Below are positions 22,386 through 33,648 of a stretch of 64,000 bases of DNA, one piece after another. The DNA is taken from NCBI GenBank assembly GCA_949316235.1, contig OX438758.1:6109731-6173730 (forward strand), given 5' to 3'. The DNA comes from Oegoconia quadripuncta (taxonomy: Eukaryota > Arthropoda > Insecta > Lepidoptera > Autostichidae). The notes under the pieces are model-generated. The model did not search any database. It saw nothing but the letters and a program-made list of their open reading frames with translations, and had not been told where the DNA came from. Positions within the stretch are counted from its first letter, which is position 1, and every line of letters starts with the position of its first letter. The position numbers and the translations under genes were made by a program.

Positions 22386-22568
22386 TTCTATGGTATATCG
22401 AATTACACTACTCCGAAACACGTTTGACCGAAGAACGGTTGATCGAATTCCGAGTACATTACGGAGTTGATTTTAATTAAAAATTTTAATGATGAACAAA
22501 CTCCGTAATGTACTCGGAATTCGATCAACCGTTCTTCGGTCAAACGTGTAATTCGATATACCATAGTA
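22386..22568. mobile_element. Foldback element with about 70-bp arms
   Basis: The arms are nearly identical inverted copies (CTATGGTATATCGAATTACA and CGAAGAACGGTTGATCGAAT visible on both sides); the left arm has a 13-base extra piece between ACA repeats. The loop is about 25 bases. Confidence 0.85.
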
Positions 22569-22943
22569 CCACTCTTTTTGCCATTAATTTTCGACTCATA
22601 ATTTTAGCTATGAAGTCCCCGAATCTCTTCGCTTATTATAATTGTGTCTCGAGAAGTCTGTGTCGAAGCGAAAGTGCACAGGCCATATATAAAAAAAAAA
22701 AGAGGCCTTTCGTACGCCGTGCTCTTTTACACGAACGACTTCTTCTTTTACTCTTTTCGAGACACTTTTTCACCCCCTCTATCTCAGTAACTATTTCACA
22801 AACATAATTATGTAGGTACTATTTTACTCAGGTAATGAGATGCCTATTATCACACATTTTTTCCAATTTTCGAAATTGTAGCTTCAATAGTTCCTGTTTC
22901 AACTCTTTTGTAGGTCTAAATGTCAGCTGTATATATGTAAATT

Positions 22944-23165
22944 CTAACTTTCCGCCAGCGGCTTCGCTTGCGTGGAATAACTTTATCGCAGAAATTTGTT
23001 TATCCCGCGGGAGCTACTCACTTTATTGGGATAAAAAATATCCTATGTCTCAATCCGGGGTACATTCTACCTATATACCAAATTTCATCAAAATCCGTTC
23101 ATCCGTTTCGCCGTGATTGAGCAACAAACAAACATCCAAACTTTCGCATTTATAACATTAGTTAG
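22944..23165 (-). mobile_element. Helitron-like element (reverse)
   Basis: GCTTCGCTTGCGTGGAATAA, CCGTTCATCCGTTTCGCCGT and AACATCCAAACTTTCGCATT in the order shared with 36962, 47003 and, in forward orientation, 31352 and 53695. Confidence 0.6.
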
Positions 23166-23429
23166 ATTATGTAGTTAGATATATGTCTTCTCCCTTGTCC
23201 ATTGTTCTAAGAAAGTTGGCGAGGGGTCCAGCCAGACGCCAAGTTATTTAGAAGTTATGGTGCACCCTCACACCTCCACTTACACACTTAAAGAACTGAC
23301 TCTTTAAGAGCCAAGTTTGTAAGATGGAAACTTCTATTATAAATATTTGGACAGAGCGCCAGTTTCCGTACGATGGCCTGCAATGATAACAATTGGGACT
23401 GTATACCGTGACATACGAAGCAGGATAAT

Positions 23430-23540
23430 ACTCCTATGAAATGACCATAGTGGTCACCCATCCAAAACTAACAGCGGCAGGCGTTGCTTAACTTAGCTAA
23501 TCGAAAAGCAACGCTATTGCGACACGAGTGCTTTATAACT
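23430..23540 (-). repeat. SINE-D (5S rRNA-like) copy 4
   Basis: Minus strand: TTAGCTAAGTTAAGCAACGC and ATGGGTGACCACTATGG, with a box-A-like segment upstream. Confidence 0.65.
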
Positions 23541-23699
23541 CCCGACAAAAAACTACTTGTGTTATGTGTTTGACGTTTTTAAAATAGGGGATAGTTTCTT
23601 AGCTATGTTTAATGAAAATCTGTTCAGCCGTTTCAAAAACAACTTAAACGCGTTTTGTTTATCTGGATGATGTTATTGTGTATAGCTTTTAGTATAGTT

Positions 23700-24220
23700 T
23701 GACGACCGATTGGTGTAGTGGATAGTGACTCTGTCAGCGAAACCAACGGTCGCGGGTTCGAATCCCGCGAGGGATAAATGTTTGTGTAATGAATACGAAC
23801 ATTCATTTCCGAGTCATGGATGTTTATATAAATATTTACGTGTGTTTATTCGCTGTTTAGTATCCATAGTACAATCTTTGCTTAGTTTGAGACTATGATT
23901 GGTGCAAGTGTCCGAAATATTTATTTATTATTTATGGCCACCCCATTTGGGATGAAGGTCGTTACATTGTGTATGTATGTAACCGCCGATCGCACGTCTG
24001 ATGTAACACTTTAACCTTCGGACCGACTCTACGTTGTATGAGCGGGCTACCGTACGGCAGCTCAGCTTATACTGGCAAAGTTACGCTTGTTGTGCAGACT
24101 AATTGTTTGTGTGATGAATACGAACATTCATTCCCGAGTCATGGATGTTTATATAAATATTTACGTATGTTTATCTGTTATCTTAGTGTCCATAGTACAA
24201 GCTTTGCTTAGTTTTCATAA
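23700..24220 (+). repeat. SINE-B variant plus LINE tail plus second SINE-B tail
   Basis: Head ATTGGTGTAGTGGATAG and GGGTTCGAATCCCGC at 23700-23785 with its body to 23937; GGCCACCCCATTTGGGATGA LINE tail at 23938-23985; repeated SINE-B body at 24095-24220. Confidence 0.75.
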
Positions 24221-24290
24221 AGAACATGTTTTTTATTTTCAAAAGAGGCTAATCGCGGGTTCTCTAAATTTTAAATTTATCGTTAAAATA

Positions 24291-24626
24291 TTAATGATAG
24301 AAGTCTATTGTAAAATTGTGGTTATATAGTGGAATCGAAAGATAAAGATGACGCAGAAATACTATGACAAATGGTGTTCTTTTCGATCCATTCCTTTTCA
24401 AAATTCTAAACAATAGTAAAACTTGCGAGTGATATTGCATTATTTGTTTAATAACGTCTTGTAATTTATCTTCTGTGAGTTTTGATGTATAAATAATGAA
24501 TGATGGCAGTAGTTTGGAAATGTCGGAGAAATATCGACATAAGTGTCGTAACATCGATAATACTCGAGCCGAGTTCTCGACAACGCCTTTGTGCAGACAG
24601 GCAGTGCCAACACATACGGCCGACAC
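24291..24626 (-). CDS. Hypothetical open frame, 111 residues, weak support
   Basis: The frame opens with GTG (a stop codon lies just upstream) and reads 111 residues rich in Leu, Arg and Ile, including LTEDKLQDVIKQIMQYHSQV. A short ATG frame (MNRILFKKVAKIAKR) ending at a good GTAAGT donor lies about 110 bases upstream, but no acceptor joins the two in phase. No domain is recognised. An open frame of this length is expected a few times by chance in a window of this size and composition. Confidence 0.15.
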   Translation of the reverse strand: MSAVCVGTACLHKGVVENSARVLSMLRHLCRYFSDISKLLPSFIIYTSKLTEDKLQDVIKQIMQYHSQVLLLFRILKRNGSKRTPFVIVFLRHLYLSIPLYNHNFTIDFYH

Positions 24627-24899
24627 TTTGCATCAATTAGCCGCGTGCATAACTTTTTGTAGGTTTTGGTAGGCAGAATTAAAAAAATTGCTATTAATTG
24701 AAAAAAAAAAATACAACTACAAAATAATAACTTACTCTTTTAGCAATCTTCGCAACTTTTTTAAATAATATTCTGTTCATATTAGTATGAATCAGCTGCC
24801 TTGACAATGCATTTCGAGGAAAGCTTACAATTTTCTGCCTGTGTGGAGAGAACGCCACTGGTAGCGATTCATTGATTTAATATTTCGCGTGTAAATAAA

Positions 24900-25568
24900 G
24901 ATGAAATAATAAGATCTACATTAAAAATACTTTTAAAAAAAGCTTTTTATACTCCACCATGAAAGCCCATCAAGGAGTTCCAGTGACAACCTTCTAACTC
25001 CATCTTCACACTATCGTCATCGTGTGTAAAATGCTCAAGGCAACAAAACAAACTAGCCCAAATTCGACTATCTTGCCACTTGCTTCCAGTCCCTACATCC
25101 CGGCTTCATAATCAGATCAGCTCGATGGTACCAAAATATCATTGTCAACGAACTTACATAAATATGCCAAATTTTAGCTCAATCAGATACCGGCAAGTGG
25201 TTGTAAAATGTTCAGCAAATATTGAATCGGTAAATTTACTTACATATACGAACTTGCAAACTAAATAAAAGCTTGTAAAATGTCTAAAACTACGCTGTCC
25301 CAGGGCAGATTGGTAGATTTCTGATGGTCAGTGTCTTCAAGTCGACCCTGTCGGTCAGCGACTAGTAGTACTTAACTTTAATACTATGATGATACTATGG
25401 TGGATTTTTGCTCATACTCTTTTCTAGCAAATGAGTGGATGTGCCCCAACAGTGAGGATGTCTTAGTTATTATGTAGGGAACTATTTATAATAAGTATAT
25501 ATACGTTCGGTTGGCAGCAAATGGGTACCCGCAAACACGCTTTCAAAATTAAACTGAGTATCCCTTCT
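24900..25568. other. Non-coding stretch
   Basis: No gene or named repeat recognised. Confidence 0.5.
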
Positions 25569-25569
25569 A

Positions 25570-25860
25570 GAGAATATTACATCATCATCTGATTTAAGAG
25601 CCATGCTCTTGTCGGTGGAGATTTTTCCATATCTCTCTGCTCTCCGCCTTCCTCTTGACCTCCTGATACGACACGACGTTCAACTTCTCTTTTATTTGCT
25701 GCATGTAGCTTATTCTCGGTCTTCCTCTTTTTCTTTTCCCTTCTATTCTTCCTTCTATTATAGTTTTGATGAAATCATCGTGTCGTATAAGGTGTCCCAG
25801 CATATTACATCCTGTCCTAAATATTTCAGCTTCTTTAACAACTTAGCACAATGATTTGTA
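25570..25860 (-). pseudogene. RTE-type LINE 3' end
   Basis: The minus frame reads LGHLIRHDDFIKTIIEGRIE, KRKRGRPRISYMQQIKEKL and REIWKNLHRQEHGS to a stop, then ATGATG repeats. Related ends are at 29101 and 57604. Confidence 0.82.
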
Positions 25861-27120
25861 CGCTTTTGCGATGTACCTACAAATGCAGTAGTGGAGTATA
25901 TGATAAATCTGTGCTGGCGCCATTTTTTTCTTTATTAAGAACGAACTGATATTTTTCAGATTTGCCTCGTGAGCTTTGCCCAGAGTCTTTTACACGACGC
26001 TAAGGCTCTATTGTGTATCAGCAAATAATTAGAAAGATTTAATGATTGCAGGCAGATTGTATTGCCCTTATATAACGCACTACCTACATACGCTACCTAA
26101 AGTAATTTAATTTTTATTTTTAGATTTAATTAAATTATATGCATAATAAATAATATTAAAATCATTTTCTCGGGCTTCTTGTCAAAGGTAGACTGTAAAT
26201 TCTAAAAGCCTGATAGCTTCAAATTTCATTTGTTATATAACATTTAAAAGGAACTTACTCGTTCTATACCACAAAAAGTCTTGTAGCACAAAAGCAATTA
26301 TTGCATGTTGTATGCATGCTGATTCTGTTTATAATAAACTCTAATACTGTCCAATATTTGCACGTCATTGTAATGAAATAACACCTAATGTAATGTACTC
26401 TATTCAAGAGAAAATAAATCATATTCTAAGCAAGCAGGTACGCAACTTGCTTGTTGTATGTAGCTGATGGTGTCGATCGCTCTCCCCGGACAAATTAAAG
26501 TATGTTTGACATTTTAGGCATCAGAGGCACGGTAGAGCCAAAAAAAGCAAGACACTGCTTAGTGGCGTACCTAGGGCTTCAAAATAAGGCAAGCATGTTT
26601 TTGTGGTTTTTACACAGCTAGTGAAATTAGGTAACCAAGCACGACGTATCAATTTGACAAGTGTGAATGTTTAAATAGTTAATAGTGTAGTATATTGATA
26701 ACGTTGCCTTATTTCGCTGTTTAACCGTAACGTAATGGTTTACTGCAACATTATCGCATATCGCTTAGTCAGCGCCGATACCGATATTATAAATAGGCTT
26801 GTTCATTATTAAAGGGCCTTGTTCGTGCAACATCACTATAGACGACGAGTCTTATTTACGGAACCCTCCGTTCCTCGACCAACCACCATCTTTAATACCA
26901 CATAACAACCAAATACAATTATCACTATAGTCCTGATCGAGTATTTTGTAAGGCAATGCTGGCTTTTGGGCTCATATGAAGGTGCCGCCACTGGCATTGC
27001 ACACTTCCTTTTCTGGAAGCGTTTCTTCGTATTTTCAAACCCTCATAGCATCGGCCTGATTAATACAATAGAGAGCCCAAATTCCCAGAATAAGATGTAG
27101 TTAACAGACTTATGAAACAC
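25861..27120. other. Non-coding stretch
   Basis: Nothing recognised beyond scattered low-complexity AT runs. Confidence 0.5.
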
Positions 27121-27125
27121 ACAAA

Positions 27126-27269
27126 GGCCCGTATTAATAAACCGTTCTCATGATTGAGATGACATTAAGCTAATGCTTGAGAAGCTGTTGCATGTTAAAA
27201 CAGTAACAAAAAAAACAGCATTGAGACTGACCTGACCTCAATCTCAAGGGCGATTTATGAATACGGGCC
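27126..27269. mobile_element. MITE-2 copy 2
   Basis: GGCCCGTATTAATAAACCGT on the left; inverted GGCCCGTATTCATAAAT on the right. Confidence 0.8.
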
Positions 27270-27653
27270 TAAGTTTCAATTGTCTAGCATTCATACATTA
27301 GGTTTTGTTAACTGCAATATGTTTAAAAATGAGTTGCAAGCTTATAACTTATTCACTGTTTAAAAATTTATCAGATCCCATGAAGAGGCAAATCCCTAAC
27401 TATACAAGGCCTAACATTACAAGCCCAGACTCTACAAACCCTTCTTTCGGTCAAAAACTCTGGTGCTTGGCTGTTTCACGGCCATCACACAGACACTCCT
27501 ATGGGAAAAGGCCAAGCCATACTTTATGGCCAATGTTTGTGGAGTTAGGCTAAATTTAGGGGCTTGGCTCTTTATGAGATCTGATAACGTAACCTATTTG
27601 ACATGAAAGTTTTTTGTGGGTTTATTTTTGAGAAAAACATTCGTATTACGTCT

Positions 27654-28240
27654 TTTTTTTTTATTAAAAACTTGTTTCGCGTTTGACTACAAACTCACCT
27701 GATGGAAAGTGACGATGTAGCCGAAGATGTATCACGCGCACCCAGTAAATGCCTATTCACTCTAGACTTGAAGATCCCAAGGTTGTAAGTGTCGGGAAAA
27801 ACCGACGCGGGCAGTGAGTTCCATACCTTAGCAGTCCGCATTATAAATGATGAAGCAAAGCGCTTAGTGCGGATGTTCGGTATGTTGACAACATATGGAT
27901 GGAAACTCCCCCCGCGCCTGGTTGTCCGAAGATGGAAAGGGGACGGTGGAATAAGATCGTGCAATTCCATCGCACACTCACCGAAATGTACCCTGTAAAA
28001 TACTGAAAGGCATGCGACCCTACGGCGGTGTTCAAGGCTTTGCAATTTGCCGGTAACCGTTGAGTCATCGCCTATGAGTCTTATGGCGCGTCGTTCCACA
28101 GAATCGAGTGCAGCCAGTTGGTACTTGGCTGATCCGTCCCAGAGGTGACAGCAGTATTGCATGCACGAGCGGATCTGAGCTTGGTGAAGCTCCAGCAGCT
28201 GCTTTGGTGTGAACGTGAACGTCTCTTATTAATGAAAGTT
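27654..28240 (-). pseudogene. CR1/Jockey-type LINE, truncated C-terminus, second copy
   Basis: Open minus frame including QAQIRSCMQYCCHLWDGSA, LQSLEHRRRVACLSVFYRVH and AKVWNSLPASVFPDTYNL-FKSRVNRHLLG. Close relative of the copy at 20051; A-rich tail as a T run near 27651. It abuts MITE-3. Confidence 0.85.
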
Positions 28241-28242
28241 AT

Positions 28243-28510
28243 TAGGCGTTGTTTATACCGGATGAATTTTTTACCGCAAGGAAAAAAATTAGGGCATATT
28301 AGGTAAGTGACATAGAAGGTTTTGTCATAGGTAGTTTTTTTTTTCAAAACTATTATCGAATAAAGTCGTGTTTGTGTCATTTGACGGTAGCGTTTGTAGC
28401 TTATTCTACATAATTTCATCACTAAATTAAATAAATAAAAAAAAACTTGGAGAAAATACAAGTTCCAACTAAATTTCGCATGATAGGAACCCTGCGAATC
28501 CCGCCAGTCG
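28243..28510 (+). mobile_element. MITE-3 second copy, partial
   Basis: TTACCGCAAGGAAAAAAATT and GGGCATATTAGGTAAG at the left; the interior (TTTGACGGTAGCGTTTGTAG) matches 20600-20740. The right end was not found. Confidence 0.65.
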
Positions 28511-28716
28511 CATATCAATCTCCTCAAGTGAAATAGATTAGACGTTGTTAGTTTAATTTTTTATTTACCAAATCATCATCGACGCACGCGCTGCCAACAC
28601 AATTTCTTACCTCAGAACTCCGACATTTATAAACCAATTTGGAAAATAAATAAAATTTAATTAAGTATGTACATGAAACACCAAATTTATAAAACACAAT
28701 TGAAAATACCTATGTC

Positions 28717-28935
28717 TTATAGAAAAAATATGCCGTTCAACTCGCTTCCGTGAGGCATAGTACCTAGTACGCTAGCGCTATTGCCCTGCTGAATGCATAA
28801 GCTCAGCTGCTGAGCAAAGTAGGCACCAGCTCTCACATCTCCAGAGGCGTGGATCAGTCTAACGGATAAATTCTTTACAAATTGTTGATTAAAAAATATT
28901 GGAACATTCTTTTTTGCTTTCAAGGTGGTCTCATG
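28717..28935 (-). CDS. Conserved C-terminal exon, paralog B (unknown function)
   Basis: A minus-strand frame of 127 residues is open from 29100 to 28717, but only about the last 65 residues resemble paralog A at 33649. The shared block includes LSVRLIHASGDVRAGAYF-AQ and ASVLG-MP, and the frame ends LNGIFFL. The upstream half of the open frame overlaps a transposon fragment (28918-29045, similar to 60362-60490) and is probably not original coding. The 5' limit given is therefore approximate; no clean acceptor is visible. Silent differences from paralog A argue for real protein-level constraint at least in the past. It may be a terminal exon, a decayed duplicate, or an exon whose 5' side was rebuilt by transposon sequence. 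Function unknown. Confidence 0.45.
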   Translation of the reverse strand, partial: HETTLKAKKNVPIFFNQQFVKNLSVRLIHASGDVRAGAYFAQQLSLCIQQGNSASVLGTMPHGSELNGIFFL

Positions 28936-29045
28936 TTTACCTATATTTTCAATAATTTTAATGATAGTTTTTTGTTTGATAGAGTTTATTACCAGGTTGG
29001 TCCGATATAAATTTGGGCAATATCTCATGATACACCCCATTTTTG
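28918..29045. repeat. Fragment of the AACCGACTTC TIR element
   Basis: AAGGTGGTCTCATGTT and GTTTTTTGTTT match 60362-60490 of the TIR element at 59531. It overlaps the upstream half of the open frame of paralog B. Confidence 0.6.
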
Positions 29046-29100
29046 GTGGTACAATTTTATATAAATTTAATATAAAATAAAAAAAAATTACATTTATCAA

Positions 29101-29180
29101 ATGATAATGTTGTCAAAGAAAAGGCGAAATGTAGAGAAATGTGGAAAGGACTCCACCGACAAGAGCATAGCTTTTAAATG
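29101..29180 (+). pseudogene. RTE LINE 3' fragment
   Basis: Reads KAKCREMWKGLHRQEHSF, the same terminus as 25590. Confidence 0.65.
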
Positions 29181-29675
29181 TAAGAGATAAGGGAATGTTA
29201 TTCTAAGTAATATATCTTTTTGTCTATTGATTACATTAATTACTTCTAAATGTGACCTATCAAAGAGGAATTGGGTTGATAATTTACATAAGTACCTACC
29301 TACATCACATAAAAGGTAAGGCCCATAAAACCGATGTATCGAAACCGAATGTAGGTATTATACCTTTGAATTCAATCAATTAAACTAAGTGACTGACAGC
29401 ATTTACCTTGTGATCTTATTCAAATGTTTAACTTAAGATTCCGTTTTGGATATTTCTCCCTACTAATCTATTTACTTCGCTGATCTTACGGCTATAATTG
29501 CTATAAACTAATTTCATGCTAATTACAAGCTTTTATTTAGGTTGCAATGTTCGTATGTAAGTAAATTGTGTATTTCAATATATGCAAAACATTCTTCAAC
29601 CACTTGCAAGTATCCGTTTAAGCTGAAATTTGGCATATTTAGGTAAGATCGATGATAATGCAATATTATGGTTTT
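29181..29675. other. Non-coding stretch
   Basis: Nothing recognised. Confidence 0.5.
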
Positions 29676-29679
29676 AACC

Positions 29680-29960
29680 GCCTCCGTGGCTCAATGTAAA
29701 CAACATTGGGGTTACGATTCGGAGGTCGCGGGTATATGTTTAAGTACTCGGTTTGGTTGGTGGTAGGGCATATTAAATATCCGCCTGACTATCTACCACC
29801 AAGATAGCAGATAGATAGCCAAGCAGCAATGTTAATAGCATTGTTATGGTCCGGTTGTCAGCGATAAGAAGGACAGTTCACCAAATGTGTTGGGTTTCCG
29901 GGTCAGTACGCTTCCACCTTCGACCTCACTTAACATCAGGTGTGATTGAGGTCAAGTACC
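29680..29960 (+). repeat. SINE-A copy
   Basis: CCTCCGTGGCTCAATGTAAA head; box-B region partly deleted; tail lost after GATTGAGGTCAAGTACC. Confidence 0.85.
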
Positions 29961-30424
29961 ATCGAGTATCATCGAGCTGATCGGATGATTGTTGTTAAAA
30001 GATTGTTTGTGTTTAATTTAATGTAGTCCTGCATTCCGGCTGGAACTGCCTGATGACAAATAGCAAGATATAGGTAGTCTAATTTTCTCAAGTTTGTTTT
30101 GTCGCCATGAGTACTTTCCAATATACATGATGATACATGTAGATGGAGCCAGAAGGTTGCCACTGGAACTCCTTGATGGTCTTTATTTTACTCGTCTTTG
30201 TACTAGAATAATATATAATAATCATGATGGAGTATTAAAAGATTGTGTTTATAAGTATTTTTTATGTAGAACTTATTAGTAATATATTTCACATATAACG
30301 ATAAATTAGCGACGGAATGTATAATTAGGACGGTCGAATGATTATCATAATACGCGGTATGCTGGAAAAAGTGAACCTGGTGGCGCTGGTATCGCCGAAA
30401 ATGGCGCGGTGACTAAAGTAATGT

Positions 30425-30603
30425 AATATTATATTATGAGTTGGGGCTCCATCTTGTTGAAAGAATAATTTCATAAAGGCAGTTATTCAAACATTTCATT
30501 TAAAATTTCCACATAATTGTAAGTGTTCAATGTTCCATCATAAACTTTGAAATAATATATTCTGTCCGTTAGAATACCACACCAACAATTAAATGAAAAA
30601 CGG
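30425..30603 (-). pseudogene. DDE (Tc1/mariner-superfamily) transposase relic
   Basis: The minus strand reads CWCGILTDRIYYFKVYDGTL then, after a stop and frame change, FFQQDGAPTHN, the second catalytic Asp motif of a Tc1/mariner-like family. Too short and broken to function. Confidence 0.75.
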
Positions 30604-30955
30604 ATCAGTTAAATTTTAATAGGTAGGTGACATAAGATAAATAAAATAATATTTTTTATTAAAAATGAGCTATTTCCTTTAGTTTACCGTATGCCATTAC
30701 TTCCCAGAATTCGTTCCTTATTAGCGACACTATCGAATGATGTAATAATACAGGCTGTGTTTTTTTTTTCTAAATCAACGGGTTCGATTCTTGGCTAGGA
30801 ATAATATTTTTTCAAAAATCCAATGATGCAGTTTTAATTTTCATCAAAATCGGATATTTTCATCAAAAGCCCGAAGCTTCTTTGAGTACTTTTCGCTATT
30901 CCTCATAGTTTAGGATTTTGCCAACCAAGCTCACTTAAAAAATTCACCCTATATA
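30603..30955. mobile_element. Repeat with CACCCTATAT end, copy 1
   Basis: TACTTCCCAGAATTCGTTCC, TTAGCGACACTATCGAATG and an end AAAAAATTCACCC are shared with 47826-48099. It directly abuts the transposase relic and may be part of the same family. Confidence 0.65.
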
Positions 30956-31289
30956 TCCCAATTTCTCGAGCTACCCTATACCACAAGAGGCTGGCACCGT
31001 CCCAGTCGCTAGCAACGCCTGCGATTCCCCGTCATAATCTATTTTCTTTTAGCATTTGATAACCAGTTTTCCAACCGCGGCTCCACTCATTTTATTTAAA
31101 ATTACAAGATTAAAAGTAGATACTCTATACGGTAATCCAGGACATGTACATCACTGACATTTCACCCAAATCCATTCAGGCGTTATTGCGTGATTGGTGG
31201 ATAAACATCCATACTCTGGCATTTGCTTAACGTATATTAGGTTGGGCCGTAGCGGGCCACAAATCCACCCACTAGATATTTTATATTTA

Positions 31290-31340
31290 ACTAGCTTATT
31301 GACCGCGGTTTCGCCTGCGTAGAATAACTTTATCGCAGAC
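31290..31340 (-). mobile_element. Helitron-like end fragment (reverse)
   Basis: ACTAGCTTATTGACCGCGG then TTCGCCTGCGTAGAATAACT, abutting the start of the next element tail to tail. Confidence 0.5.
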
Positions 31341-31351
31341 ATGCCATAATC

Positions 31352-31839
31352 TAACTAATAATATAAATAGGAAAGTTTGGATGTTTGTTAATTTGTTGGT
31401 TTCTTGCTCAATCACGGCGAAACGGATTTGGATGAAATTTGGTATATAGGTAGAGCAACATCATTATCAGCCCGTAAATATCCCACTACAGGGATATAGG
31501 CCTTCCCTCGTATAATGAGGGAATATGGGCCGTCGTCTACCACGTTGGCCCAATGCGGGTTGGGGACTTCACACGCCTTTGAATTTTTATTTCTCAGGCA
31601 GGCACGATTCCTCACGATGTTTTTCTTCACCATTTTAAGAGCGGTCGGATAAATGCACATAAGAATTAAACTAAATTTAAAAAGTCATTAGTACATGGCC
31701 TGCCTGGGAATACAGTTAGAACATGTTTTGGCTTAAAACATAGATTATTTTTTATCCCGATAAAGTGAGTTAACGAATTAAACATAATATCCGCGATAGA
31801 AATATTCACGCAGGCGAAGCCGCGGGCGGAAAATTAGTA
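31352..31839 (+). mobile_element. Helitron-like element split by SINE-C
   Basis: AAGTTTGGATGTTTGTTAAT through GATGAAATTTGGTATATAGG, interrupted at about 31451-31722, resuming TTTTTTATCCCGATAAAG and ending in CGAAGCCGCGGGCGG with TTAGT. Confidence 0.65.
31451..31722 (-). repeat. SINE-C copy (reverse) inside the Helitron-like element
   Basis: ATATCCCACTACAGGGATAT, TTCCCTCGTATAATGAGGG and CGGTCGGATAAATGCACATA; the tRNA head is truncated at CCTGCCTGGGAA. Confidence 0.8.
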
Positions 31840-31904
31840 TGAAATAAAGTGTTGCGTCCAATTCATCTCTGTCACACTCTCTCTACAAATCAACTTGCCG
31901 GACA

Positions 31905-32070
31905 ATGCCGCCAAACAGCAATGTTTGTGTTCCGGTTGTCAGAGATAAGATAGCCAGTCCCCCAAATGTGTTGGTGTTTCCGGGTCAGTACGCTTCCGCC
32001 TTCGACCTCATCTTCACTTAACATCAGGTGTGATTGAGGTTAGGTTATAAGTACCACCCCGTTGTGCATA
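31905..32070 (+). repeat. SINE-A 3' part
   Basis: 5'-truncated: begins in GCCGCCAAACAGCAATG and ends CGTTGTGCATAAAAAA. Confidence 0.85.
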
Positions 32071-32349
32071 AAAAAAACAATATCTTCGGTTTCTAAAATT
32101 TTCTCCAGTCTTACCTTTATTCTGAATTTTATGATCCCGTTCAGTATAACTTCATTGTGACACGCCGCCCTTTTTGAGGGTTCGGAGACAACTGGTGTAG
32201 GCCGGCAAATGGTCAGGCCCACGGGACACCGGGCAATGCTGTTAGTGTAACCACGTTAATCGAATTTTCAAACTAGACTCGATACATTTGCATAAATGTC
32301 GATATCGATATGTGAACTGTGAAATCATCATTTTTAGGATTCCGTAGTC

Positions 32350-32548
32350 AACAAGGAACAATACAATACAATACAAAACAAGTGTCCTTTACTGTTCACC
32401 AACAGTAGGTACAGTATAAACATGGAACTTAAAAATATGGTAGGTACAATGTCGGCCTTATCACTGGATATGATTTCTTCCAGGCTACCGTTGGGTAAAC
32501 GGGTAAATGGGTTGGGTGGGTTGCTAACCACCAAACAGGTCGTCAATC
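32350..32548 (-). repeat. LINE-like 3' end with ATACA repeats
   Basis: AATACAATACAATAC tail at the left; non-coding body to about 32520, followed by a short reversed SINE-B head piece. Confidence 0.45.
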
Positions 32549-32746
32549 TGCAATCTATCTGCAAGATACAAAATAGCATTACTAAAGTACTGCTATTCCT
32601 AAAGTCCTAAAGGACATTAGAATCTAAATCAAGTTATAGCTTGACGTTGTTGTTTTTCCCAGTATATGGCTTTGTTTATGAGATAGATAGATAGATAAAG
32701 GCTTTATTTGTTTCTACAGTCACATACATACTAAGATAATAGCTAA

Positions 32747-33147
32747 TTGACCACCGATTGGTGAATAATGACTCAGTCAGGAAACTAATGCTGCGGGTTG
32801 GAATACCGCGAGGGGTTTTTGTGATGACACGAACATTTATTCCCGAGTCATGGATCTTTATATAAATATTTACATATGTTCATCCCATTATTTAGTATCC
32901 ATAGTACAAGCTTTGCTTAGTTTGTGATTAGTTTTAAATGTCCGCCTGGCTAGCTACCACCATCTTATCTAAATCTGCCGCTAAGCAGCAATGTTAACAG
33001 CATTGTTGTGTTCCGGTTGTCAGAGATAAGATAGCCAGTCCCCACAATGTGTTGAGGTTTCCGGGTCAGTACGCTTTCACCTTCGACCTAATCTTCACTT
33101 AACATCAGGTGTGATTGAGGCCAAGTAACAACCCGTTGTGAATAAAA
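32747..33147 (+). repeat. SINE-B variant followed by 5'-truncated SINE-A
   Basis: SINE-B head ACCGATTGGTGAATAATGA to GCTTAGTTTGTGATT (32747-32932); SINE-A body from TAAATGTCCGCCTGGCTAG to an A-rich tail (32933-33147). Confidence 0.8.
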
Positions 33148-33648
33148 ATAAAAATATTGGTGTGTCTGAAATACTATTTATTATTATTATTGCTTATTAC
33201 TTGACCGGCAGCTCCGTCGATTATCACTTCATAGGGTATAGTATTAAATTAACTTCATAATTTATTTGGGTGAACCAACCTAAAACTCGTCAGAATAAGC
33301 ACTCGAGAAGATGAATTAGGGTCAGGTTTTAATTTCAAAACATCCAATTCAATTAATCCTACTTAGAAAAATAAGTGGCTTAAAGAAATTCTTAATGTGA
33401 TTTCGTATTTAGGGTAAATTATTGTATGTATAGCGCTCTTCCCGTGAGTGCATGAAAGACTATTAACCAATCTTAGAATGGTGGAGTCAGTATGGTCCAA
33501 TGATGTCCAGCAACGATATTGGTACGATACTCCTAAGAAAACTGTGATCACTAACCCACCTGCCCAGTGTGACTATAGTTACTTTTAAAATAATATATAG
33601 ATATTATTATTATATATCAGGGTATAAAAAATAAAAACTAAAATAAAA
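33148..33648. other. Non-coding stretch
   Basis: Contains TATTATTATATATCAG also seen near 38215; otherwise nothing recognised. It would be the 3' flank of paralog A. Confidence 0.5.
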
